NCBI GenBank assembly: GCA_964017235.1 | Contig: OZ024930.1 | Span: 30,694,614 to 30,758,613, forward strand | DNA from: Sabellastarte sp. h YS-2021 | Lineage: Eukaryota; Annelida; Polychaeta; Sabellida; Sabellidae | Length of the DNA stretch: 64,000 nt | Direction of reading: 5' to 3' | Part shown: one piece after another, positions 10,552-19,621 of the stretch | How the letters are laid out: the number at the start of each line of letters is the position of its first letter | Numbering within the stretch: position 1 is the first letter of the stretch | Translations under genes and position numbers: made by a program | Notes under the pieces: generated by a model | Database searches by the model: none | The model's input: only the letters and a program-made list of their open reading frames with translations | Told to the model about the DNA's origin: nothing

Positions 10552-11194
10552 GTATGCAGAACATTACAAATATATTTTAATGTAACAGAGTAGAGTTTAA
10601 AATAGACCTTGCACATACAACATTCTAAAACCTGGCCAGCCAGTTTACCTTAGTGAAATAATCCGTCCATAATCCTCATCCAGAAATACAAGACATAGTA
10701 GCCAAAAGTTAAAGCTGCTTCATATCCCTTCTTGTGGTAGTCTTAAAGTTTGGTGCAAATGGAAAAGCCTAATATATTATACTTATTTCACTAGATTCAC
10801 CAGGTAGAAATTGCCCATGATGTGTTTTTTTGCCAACCATTGTACTTTTCATTGTTCCAGCTACTTGCATTCTCAAGAGCCTAATATGTAATGAATAATG
10901 TATGCTGTTTTATATATGTGACAGATTTTATCCATTGAGTACACAAAGACATAAACTTTTTCAAAATGTGCCAGATTTGATCAAATTCTGTGCAGATATA
11001 TCATCAAAAAGTTCTAAATTTCATAACTACTACTTTATTGTGTAGTCAGAATAGTAGTCATTGAAAGTTTTATTATATTCATAACTTCACAACACAAACT
11101 GACATCAGTGTTTTAATTGTGACGTTGTGATATCACAGTACTGTTCTTGTTGTCACGGTAACCTGTCTATATCTTTTAAAGTAACATTTTACAG

Positions 11195-11317
11195 GCACAG
11201 GTGCTAGGCCTTCTGCCAATTCAGGAAACAAGGCTGATAAGCTCTTCATTAAAGAAAAAAGTGAAAAAACTAGTGATGAACATTGCTTTGGCCCTCTCAG
11301 AGATATCAGTACTACGG
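11195..11317 (+). CDS. bmb: Brambleberry-like gene, exon 3 (cytosolic tail)
   Basis: The acceptor TTTTACAG ends at 11194 and a consensus donor G/GTAAGT starts at 11318. The exon is 123 bp and enters and leaves in phase 1, with one open frame. It encodes a hydrophilic Lys/Ser/Glu-rich segment (GARPSANSGNKADKLF...) with no domain that I recognise. Support comes from the strong splice signals and frame agreement with the exons on both sides. Confidence 0.65.
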
Positions 11318-11556
11318 GTAAGTTTTTGCAGAAACTCTGTGACAAGCATGTCTGGCTTCTGAACAATTAATTTTATTGTGATAAAATATTTTCATTGTTG
11401 CCAAAGATTGCCCGTTTGTTTCACTTCAAAGGTTTCAACTGTGACACTCATTGTAATATCGCAGTGTAGATGTTTACAGACTCTATCTGCATTCCATGTA
11501 TGTAGTTATCAAACACAGGTGTAATGCCACAATGACCACATTTACAGGCGTTAGAC

Positions 11557-12027
11557 TAGGTCCACAAGCGAGTCCGAAAATGCGCCTCGATTCCTCGTTT
11601 TGGAAGAATCGACTCGGACTCGGTTAATCGCTTGATTATTGCCGGCAAAATAAACTGCATCATATTTTGACATATTACACCTTATAAAATGATTAAAGTG
11701 CGTACAACAGAAAAGAATCTTGATAAATCATTGAATTTTGGAAAAAGATGCATTTATAATGCAAAATACAGGAAACTTTATTGCGAGATTTGAGGCGTCT
11801 TTGAAGTACGTTATACTAAAATGCAGTCTTGAATAATAATTAAAACAGAAACACCTTATAATAGTAAAATATATAAATATATTCATATATATTAAGAAAA
11901 AAAATACTTTGTAGTTGACTTTACGTCTATGTTAAGTTGTTTTCAAAGACCCAGTTCACTTTTCTTGCCTCAAGTATTAAACTGAATCGTTTTGTTTCCG
12001 AGTAACCAAAGAATCGTTGTAGCCCTA
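11557..12027. mobile_element. Non-autonomous hAT-like MITE in intron 3
   Basis: The left end TAGGTCCACAAGCGAGTC resembles the right end read inward, TAGGGCTACAACGATTC. The latter is a typical hAT-type start. Flanking 8-mers are CGTTAGAC (11549-11556) and CATTAGAC (12028-12035), matching at seven of eight. The 471-bp body is AT-rich with no coding capacity. The diverged TIRs and mismatched duplication suggest an old insertion. Confidence 0.65.
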
Positions 12028-12067
12028 CATTAGACAATTAATAACATTGCAGTATCTGTATTTTCAG

Positions 12068-12279
12068 GATATAAGACAGTTGCAATGTCAGAGTGTCTGT
12101 ATTTACAAGTTATGAGATAGTTATCAAACCACAGTGTGTGTTTGTTTACAGGTTAGGAGGATAGTTACAACAACCCAGTGTCTTTATTCACATGTTATGA
12201 GACTAGCTATTGTACCACAATGTTTGTGTTTACAGGTTGTGGGACCAGTTATAATATCACAGTGTGTCTGTGTTTATAG
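12068..12279 (+). repeat. ~42-bp minisatellite containing duplicated splice-acceptor sequence
   Basis: Degenerate units start near 12068, 12109, 12152, 12194 and 12236, and the sixth begins with exon 4 at 12280. Each has a consensus close to GTTATGAGACTAG, then ATCACAGTGTGTCTGTGTTTACAG. The array therefore repeats the polypyrimidine/AG acceptor together with the first bases of exon 4. Copies at 12109 and 12194 have lost the AG (ACAAGT, ACATGT). Confidence 0.75.
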
Positions 12280-12408
12280 GTTACGAGACTTACTCTGAGT
12301 CCTCTCGGAGTACCAGTGATGATTCCTCAGACTCTGAACTGTCTGACAGAACCTATGTCTATGATGGCGGTGACTCCGATACAGACAGCAATAACAGCTT
12401 CTGGACAT
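12280..12408 (+). CDS. bmb: Brambleberry-like gene, exon 4 (Ser/Asp-rich tail)
   Basis: The acceptor TGTTTATAG ends at 12279 and the donor ACAT/GTATGT is at 12408/12409. The exon is 129 bp, enters and leaves in phase 1, and has no stops in the joined frame. The product is strongly acidic and serine-rich (YSESSRSTSDDSSDSEL..., then YDGGDSDTDSNN), as expected of a disordered cytosolic tail and possible phosphorylation target. Function is not shown by the sequence. Confidence 0.7.
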
Positions 12409-13641
12409 GTATGTGAAGTGTAATATGATATCATGTTAATTGTTGAGACTAATGTGAATCCTATAAAGCCACTTCAAATTTCAGCAAATAGCTACAAATT
12501 TCTCAAAGATTCTTCAAATTTAATCAAACTGTTGTAAAATTAAAACACAAGTATTGGGGTCTCTCTGTAACAATTTTAATACTGTGTCAGAGTTCCTATT
12601 TCTTGTCCTAAACCATTGCATAACCCCCAGTTATTTGAGAATAATGACACAAAGACTTTGCAGCACTCATTGAAAAATTGTTTTTTTAAATCAGAAAATT
12701 TCTAAATTCTTGCAATATTTATAACTATAAAGAAAATAGTAGCAGGTTGGATTCAATAGTTGTGTTAAAAAAGATAATAGTAGCATTTTAGTTCACCAAA
12801 ACAGATGTATTGTTTGTGAAAAAAACTGTATTGAAAGTCCACTGTTATGCAATTGTAAAAAGTTCTTATGCTAAGAATTTTTTGATTATTTTCCAAATAG
12901 TTTCAAGAAAATCCCTATTTTGTAAAATAATTCTTGCAATAATAGTATTGCATGAGTGAAAGTCTTCTTAAAATAATGGTAATTCTGAAAAATTTGTATG
13001 CTTAATATATTTGCCTTCTCTTTGAATCCCTTCTTATAAATTTCCTATATTCTAAGAAAATTATGGGAAAAAAGTTTTCTCTGACAGAAATTGTTCTAAG
13101 AATAATATCTGTTCTCATTACTACCATAAGGAGGTTATGTTTTGGATGTGTTTGTCTGTATCTCTGTTTCTTAATACTCGAAAGGACATGAACAAATCTT
13201 TATGAAAATTTTTATGTACGTAGGGCCTGACTGAAGGAAATAAAATAAAATTTCGTGAAAAAAATCAAGGTCACATTCTGGATACAAAAACCCTGAATTT
13301 TCAGATGTCAAATTTTAATGTATTTTTTCAAATGGTTTTGCTTTATTGTGGTATCACTCTGCGGCGTCTTGTCTGTTTTGAGAGAATGGAAAAAGTCTTA
13401 AATTAAATATATCCTGGAAACAATTTACGATTCCATATTTACAGATACAGTTTCTCCTCAGCCAACCTCTAGCAAAAATGATTCGTAAAATATACTACTT
13501 TACGAAACACAATAAAGCTCACATTTTGCTTACAGTTTAATACTTAACTGCTACAGTTTTTACCGCACAGCCCTTAAGGGCTGTGGAGGTATTGTTTTCA
13601 CCCATGCTGTCCGGGCAAGGGGCCGGCGGCGGGAAAAGTTT
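12409..13641. other. Intron 4, 5' part: AT-rich, no gene
   Basis: No exon or element with defined ends is seen. The stretch at about 13128-13230 (GGAGGTTATGTTTTGGATG..., then GAACAAATCTTTATGAAAAT) looks like a dispersed invertebrate repeat, but I cannot name it. Confidence 0.4.
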
Positions 13642-14015
13642 GTCCGGCCTGTATCTCAGAAACTGTAATGTGTAGGAAGTTGATACTTGGTAGGGACATT
13701 GGTTAGGGGGTGTAGGTGTGCAACGTCATGGTGTGACCTTGATTTGACCTTTGACCTTGCCATAGTGACCTTGACCTATAAAATCTTGTCCGGGCTATAT
13801 CTCGGAAACCCTAAGGTGTAGGAAGATGATACTTGGTAGGGACATTGGTTGGGGGTTGTAGGTGTGCAACGTCATGGTCTGACCAGGATTTGACCTTTGA
13901 CCTTGCCATAGTGACCTTGACCTATAAAATCTTGTCCGGGCTATATCTCGGAAACCGTAAAGTGTAGGAAGTTGATAGTTGGTAGGGACATTGCTTAGGG
14001 ATTGTAGGTGTGCAT
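13642..14015. repeat. ~146-bp tandem repeat, ~2.6 copies, rich in nuclear-receptor-type half sites
   Basis: Successive units begin with GTCCGG at 13642, 13788 and 13934, spaced exactly 146 bp. Each unit starts with a TATATCTCGGAAACCGTAA-type motif, then GTAGGAAGWTGATACTTGG, then GTGCAACGTCATGG. It ends with TTTGACCTTTGACCTTGCC and GTGACCTTGACCTATAAAA. The last carry TGACCT-type half sites arranged as direct repeats with spacing 1 and 0. The third copy is partial. Confidence 0.85.
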
Positions 14016-14427
14016 CATAGTTTTTAGTTTACTGATTAATGCTGTCATCTTGCTATTGAAATGTCTTGTTTTAATACTTTATCTTTGCATACATTTTGTT
14101 TCTGTTAGATGTTGTTTTCTCTACTTAAACATCATTTAGACCTTAATATAACTGACACTGCTCTGAAAGTATCCCGATCTTTGTACTGTTTCACTACTTC
14201 TATATCTAATGATGTTGAAAACTAGTAAAGCTTACGTTCTGCTTACAGTCTCATACTGCAACTAGTACAGCTCTCCATCCGGGCCGCTCATTTTTGTTAG
14301 CAAAAACCTTTTTCTAGTTTTAAAGGTGGACTATATCATCACGGTATTAAAAACAGTTTTTCCAGGCATTAGCAAGCAAGCAGCCTTGAAGAATAATATA
14401 GAGCTTGTGCATGCTTTCTTATTGTAG

Positions 14428-14580
14428 CCATTTCTGAGCGCAGCAGCAGGGCAAGCACCCCTACTCTGTTAGATGAGGTTGCAGACTTGCGCTGTGCAAC
14501 TCCACTCAGGGAAATGACCCCGATACCAGGAGTCACCATAGCTGAAACTTCAATCAACAGTTCCCGCCATTCCGACATAT
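14428..14580 (+). CDS. bmb: Brambleberry-like gene, exon 5
   Basis: The acceptor CTTATTGTAG ends at 14427 and the strong donor GTGAGT begins at 14581. The 153-bp exon enters and leaves in phase 1 and is open. It encodes a Ser/Thr/Pro-containing segment (SERSSRASTPTLLDEVADLR, then TPLREMTPIPGVTIAETSIN). No domain is recognised. The stop codon of the gene has not been reached at this exon, so the gene continues. After joining exons 1-5 about 466 residues are encoded. Confidence 0.7.
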
Positions 14581-15126
14581 GTGAGTTTTAGTATTGCCAT
14601 GATGATCACATTGGTCACATGATCTCAGTTGGAACTCTTCTTACTAATGCTAGGACGATGTTTGTAAAAGTTTGATAATTGGCTAGTTAACCACACCAAA
14701 TATGAGGTTCGGTTCAAACATTTCAAATTGAGACTCTACAAAACGTTTAGAAATCACCAGTATCACAAACAATGCTATTTTCGTCCATCTATAAAACTTA
14801 CATTTTATTTCTCAGTATGTTGAAATTTTCCCAAAATATATAGGGATATCATGTTTTTTGTCATATTTTCAGCAAAGTGACAAACTTTTATGGTAGATTT
14901 CTCTATTTTCACCGGTTTTGAAAATGTTGGTTTGATGACGAACTAGATCAAAGCTTGTGGAGATACTTACTGAACATCTGATTTCCAGTCACTACTTCCT
15001 ACTGACCCTATCAGATTTCCAATGTTTGGCAGACATCTTTTTTACAAAGATTTTTATTGGTTGTGTTTTTTTTCCACAATTCTAATTCTAATTGGACTTT
15101 TATAGCTCTTAATCTCCACTGAATAG

Positions 15127-15189
15127 TGGACTCTAAGGCGCAACAAGACAATAGCAATATGCAAATTCAAAGTCCAGGGACAGAAATAG
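15127..15189 (+). CDS. Tentative exon 6 of the brambleberry-like gene
   Basis: A pyrimidine-containing tract ends in GAATAG at 15126. The following 63 bp are open in the frame carried over from exon 5 (LDSKAQQDNSNMQ...) and end at a weak donor ATAG/GTCAGC, again phase 1. The hydrophilic composition fits the tail. Against it are the weak splice signals, the shortness and the adjacent LINE remnant. No further exon is recognised before the satellite. Confidence 0.3.
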   Translation, partial: WTLRRNKTIAICKFKVQGQK

Positions 15190-15190
15190 G

Positions 15191-15560
15191 TCAGCACCAC
15201 GGAGAAGCCATAAGAGAAAATGAGCTAAGGAGGATAAGCCTTTGCGTAGAGATAGGTTTTGAGCTTCTTTCTAAAAGAGGCAATAGTGGGTGATGCACGA
15301 ATGTCTTAGGAAGTGAATTCCAAACAGTGGGAGCATCAAAGGCAAAACTGAAGCCAAACTGCTTAGTGGACTTATGAATTTTAGGTTGAAATTTTTGTAC
15401 ATTAAGGAAATTGGCAACACTCTGACTATGTCTAGTATTGTAAGTAGTGCGGTATGTGGATAGATATGGAGCAAAATATTTAGGGAAACCAGTATGAATA
15501 AACTTGTACACCAGGGTAGCCAGTTTGAACTCTGAGCGAAACTGAACAGGGAGCACAATC
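15191..15560 (-). pseudogene. LINE (non-LTR retrotransposon) reverse-transcriptase C-terminal remnant
   Basis: Minus-strand translation shows the conserved stretch at the C-terminal side of the reverse transcriptase of many non-LTR elements: LPVQFRSEFKLATLVYKFIH, then FPKYFAPYLSTY, TRHSQSVANFL, KSTKQFGFSFAFDAPTVWNS and LPKTF. About 125 residues remain. The catalytic domains upstream are absent, so this is a 5'-truncated copy. The clade (CR1/L2-like) is a guess. Confidence 0.75.
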
Positions 15561-15678
15561 AGAATTAAAACCCTTTGATTCACATACACAATTCAAATTT
15601 GGGTTGATCACACATAAAACCCAGCAACATTGCCAACCAGTGAGCCTCAGTCAAACACTCCATCTGCATATTGGAGAA

Positions 15679-15691
15679 TCCACTAGGACAA
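15679..15691. repeat. 13-bp target-site duplication (left) of SINE
   Basis: TCCACTAGGACAA is repeated exactly at 15924-15936 on the other side of the SINE. Confidence 0.9.
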
Positions 15692-15923
15692 TTTTATTTA
15701 TTTGGTGTTTTACGTCGCTTTCAACACTGTACAGGTCATATCACGACGGGTAGTTGTAATGGCAGAGGAAACCAGTACATACAGTTCGTTAGGGTTCTGT
15801 ACTGTAAACTGCCGACCAACGGCAAGCAACTACCAGCTTTCCCACTTCAGGCCGTACCGGGAATCGAACCCCAGCCTCAGAGGTGGGAGGCGAGAGTGTT
15901 ACCACTCTACCACCGTGGCCCCC
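15692..15923 (-). mobile_element. tRNA-derived SINE, full length with 13-bp target duplication
   Basis: Read on the minus strand, the element starts with a tRNA-like head (GGGGCCACGGTGGTAGAGTGG, an A-box region). About 45 bp later it has a perfect B box, GGTTCGATTCC. A body follows with a distal part reading GTTGAAAGCGACGTAAAACACC, then an (AAAT)n tail at 15692-15704. The perfect TCCACTAGGACAA duplications on both sides show target-primed insertion. Open frames over it are by-products. Related SINE bodies with a TTTACGTCGC segment are, from memory, widespread in invertebrates; I cannot name the family. Confidence 0.88.
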
Positions 15924-15936
15924 TCCACTAGGACAA

Positions 15937-16489
15937 GCACTGATCAGAGTTTCGCCAAGGAGAATTGGAAATTCTGATCACAATCTCAACTAAGAGAGTG
16001 AGAGGTCCTTGAAGAATACATATTAGCTTACAAGGAATGTGGGTTCTAGAGTCTAGGTTTTTTAGGAATTACTGAAAGGAATAATTAAGCGTCCCGGAAG
16101 GGACACTTGTTTGTGTATGGGAGACCTTCAGGCTCCGGCGGCTTCGCCGGCTCCGCATTTTGTTTTCCTTATAACTCTGTAACCGTTAGGTGGATTCTTT
16201 TCAAATTTGGCAGGTTTAGGCAGTAGCCTTGGGGAATTTTTTTGAATATGCTGCAGTGACATTTCAACCAATCAGAGAGGTCACATGACCAAAAATGTCT
16301 TTTTTCGATGGGGAAGCTTGTCCGGATGATAACTTGAAAGGAATTTTATCAATTCACCTGAAACTTGGCAAATACATTCATTCTATTAAAATCTGGAAAT
16401 CATTAGATTTTGGCATTGATTGGTCAAGAAATGGCCGAGTAATTAATGATTAATTAATCATTACGAATTTTCCAAATAAGGAAAACACA
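15937..16489. other. Flank of the repeat arrays with hairpins and a perfect palindrome
   Basis: No gene is seen. Three structures stand out: GTCCC-GGAA-GGGAC at 16091-16104, CCGGCG-GCTT-CGCCGG at 16135-16150, and the perfect 20-bp palindrome TAATGATTAATTAATCATTA at 16444-16463. From 16160 the text (CTTATAACTCTGTAACCGTT..., CAAATTTGGCAGG) resembles the motif order of the tandem units that follow, so this may be the leader of the same repeat-bearing element. Confidence 0.5.
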
Positions 16490-17935
16490 AAAATGCTTAT
16501 ATCTGGAAAACCGTGCTAGCTAGAGCGATTTCGACGAAATTTTTGACCCACAGGGTATCTCTGCAGAGTAGTTTTCCCAATTTTCAAAAAAATTTTATCT
16601 CGCCCAAAATGGCAGCCATTTTGAATTTTCGAAATTTTCGCAAAAATTGCAAAACACAAAAATGCTTATATCTCGAAAACCGTGCTAGATAGAGCGATTT
16701 CGACGAAATTTTTGTTTGACCCGCAGGGAGGGGGGGCGCAGGATATATCTGCGGAGTAGTTTTCCCAATTTTCAAAAAATTTTTGTCTCACCAAAAATGG
16801 CGCCCATTTTGAATTTTCGAATTTTTCGCAAAAATTGCAAAACACAAAAATGCTTATATCTCGAAAACCGTGCTAGATAGAGCGATTTCGACGGGGTATC
16901 TCTGCAGAGTAGTTATGCCAATTCTGAAAAAAATTTTTATCTTGCCAAAAATGGCGGCCATTTTGAATTTTCGAATTTTTCGCAAAAATTGCAAAACATA
17001 AAAATGCTTATATCTCGAAAACCGTGCTAGATAGAGCGATTTCGACGAAATTTTTGACCCACAGGGTATCTCTGCAGGGTAGTTATCCCAATTTTGAAAA
17101 AAAATTTTTGTCTTGCCAAAAATGGCGGCCATTTTGAATTTTCGAATTTTTCGCAAAAATTGCAAAACATAAAAATGCTTATATCTCGAAAACCGTACTA
17201 GATAGAGCGATTTCGACAAAATTTTTGACCCACAGGGTATCTCTGCAGAGTAGCCATGCCTATTAAAAAAAAAAAATTGTCTCGCCAAAAATGGCGGCCA
17301 TTTTGAATTTTCGAATTTTTCGCAAAAATTGCAAAACATAAAAATGCTTATATCTCGAAAACCCTGCAAGATAGAGCGATTTCGACGAAATTTTTGACCC
17401 ACAGGGTATATCTGCAGAGTAGCCATGCCAATTTTCAAAAAATTTTGTCTCGCCAAAAATGGCGGCCATTTTGAATTTTCGAATTTTTCGCAAAAATTGC
17501 AAAACATAAAAATGCTTATATCTCGAAAACCCTGCTAGATAGAGCGATTTCGACAAAATTTTTGACCCGCAGGGTATCTCTGCAGAGTAGCCATGCCAAT
17601 TTTCAAACAAAAAATTTCTCGCAAAAAATGTCTGCCATTTTGAATTTTCGAATTTTTCGCAAAATTGCAAAACACAAAAATGCTTATATCTCGAAAACCG
17701 TGCTAGATAGAGCGATTTCGACGAAATTTTTGACCCACAGGGTATCTCTGCAGAGTAGCCATGCCAATTTTCAAAAAAAATTTGTCTTGCCAAAAATGGC
17801 GGCCATTTTGAATTTTCGAATTTTTGCGCAAAAATTGCAAAACACAAAAATGCTAATATTTCGAAAACCGTGCTACATAGAGCGATTTCGACGAAATTTT
17901 TTATCTTCAGGGTATCTCTGCAGAGCAGCTATCCC
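16490..17935. repeat. Tandem array of a ~170-bp unit, ~8.5 copies
   Basis: Recurring landmarks are CTTATATCTCGAAAACCGTG, TAGAGCGATTTCGACGAAAT, CAGGGTATCTCTGCAGAGTAG, and AAAATGGCGGCCATTTT followed by GAATTTTCG. GGGTATC landmarks at 17064, 17235, 17404, 17572, 17740 and 17909 give spacings of 168-171 bp. The first copies (16550-16900) are more irregular, with a G-rich insertion at about 16725-16738. The long minus-strand open frames across it (16854-17507, 17263-17847) are by-products of a repeat that lacks stops in one frame. The array abuts the 133-bp satellite directly. Confidence 0.93.
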
Positions 17936-19621
17936 AAAGAGCTTTCACTTGGTGAAGTTTCAGACCCATAGCTAATTGCTCACCTACTCAAAAAGAGTAA
18001 ATGCGAATTACCTCTAAAAGTATTGCAGATGGCCAATTTTTCTCAAATAACTCATTCACCTACTTTTGGAAGAGCTTTCACTTGGTGAAGTTTCAGACCC
18101 GTAGCTAATTACTCACCTACTCAAAATGAGTAAATGCTAATTATCTCAAAAACTATTGCGGATACCCAATTTTTATCAAATAACTCATTCATGTACTTTT
18201 GGGAGAGCTTTCACATGGTCAAGTTTCAGACCCATAGATGATTACTCACCTACTCAAAATGAGTAAATGTGAATTATCTCTTAAAAGTATTGCAGATAGC
18301 CAATTTTTCTCAAATAACTCATTCACCTACTTTTGGAAGAGCTTTCACATGGTGAAGTTTCAGACCCATAGCTAATTACTCACCTACTCAAAATGAGTAA
18401 ATGCGAATTATCTCTAAAAGTATTGTAGATAGCCAATTTTTCTCAAATAACTCATTCACCTACTTTTGGGAGAGCTTTCACATGGTGAAGTTTCAGACCC
18501 ATAGCTAATTATTTACCTACTCAAAATGAGTAAATGCGAATTATCTGTAAAAGTATTGCGGATACCCAATTTTTATCAAATAACTCATTCATCTACTTGT
18601 GGGAGAGCTTTCACATGGTGAAGTTTCAGACCCATAGCTAATTACTCACCTACTCAAAATGAGTAAATGCGAATTATCTCTAAAAGTATTGCAGATAGCC
18701 AATTTTTCTCAAATAAATCATTCACCTACTTTTGGGAGAGCTTTCACTTGGTGAAGTTTCAGACCCATAGCTAATTACTCACCTACTCAAAATGAGTAAA
18801 TGCGAATTATCTCTAAAAGTATTGCAGATAGCCAATTTTTTTCAAATAACTCATTCACCTACTTTTGGGAGAGCTTTCACTTGGTGAAGTTTCAGACCCA
18901 TAGCTAATTACTCACCTACTCAAAATGAGTAAATGCGAATTATCTCTAAAAGTATTGTAGATAGCCAATTTTTCTCAAATAACTCATTCACCTACTTTTG
19001 GCAGAGCTTTCACTTGGTGAAGTTTCAGACCCATAGCTAATTACTCACCTACTGAAAATGAGTAAATGTGAATTATCTCTAAAAGTATTGCAGATAGCCA
19101 ATTTTTCTCAAATAACTCATTCACCTACTTTTGGGAGAGCTTTCACTTGGTGAAGTTTCAGACCCATAGCTAATTACTCACCCACTCAAAATGAGTAAAT
19201 GCGAATTATCTCTAAAAGTATTGAAGATAGCCAATTTTTCTCAAATCACTCATTCACCTACTTTTGGGAGAGCTTTCACTTGGTGAAGTTTCAGACCCAT
19301 AGCTAATTACTCACCTACTCAAAATGAGTAAATGCGAATTATCTCTAAAAGTATTGCAGATAGCCAATTTTTCTCAAATAACTCATTCACCTACTTTTGG
19401 GAGAGCTTTCACTTGGTGAAGTTTCAGACCCATAGCTAATTACTCACCTACTCAAAATGAGTAAATGCAAATTATCTCTAAAAGTATTGCAGATAGCCAA
19501 TTTTTCTCAAATAACTCATTCACCTACTTTTGGGAGAGCTTTCACATGGTGAAGTTTCAGACCCATAGCTAATTATTTACCTACTCAAAATGAGTAAATG
19601 CGAATTATCTGTAAAAGTATT

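Noticed and set aside
13128..13230. Possible named dispersed repeat in intron 4
   Set aside because: It looks repeat-like, but I could find no ends or duplication and cannot name a family from sequence alone.
15860..15923. Functional tRNA gene on the minus strand
   Set aside because: A and B boxes are present, but the sequence between and after them does not form a proper tRNA cloverleaf end, and the target duplications mark it as a SINE head.
15671..15977. Open frames on the plus strand over the SINE
   Set aside because: They are read through the antisense of a tRNA-derived SINE; SINEs are non-coding.
16854..17847. Long minus-strand open frames (217 and 194 codons) and a plus-strand frame
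   Set aside because: They run through the 170-bp tandem array, whose unit happens to lack stops in some frames. The translation just repeats the unit, with no domain.
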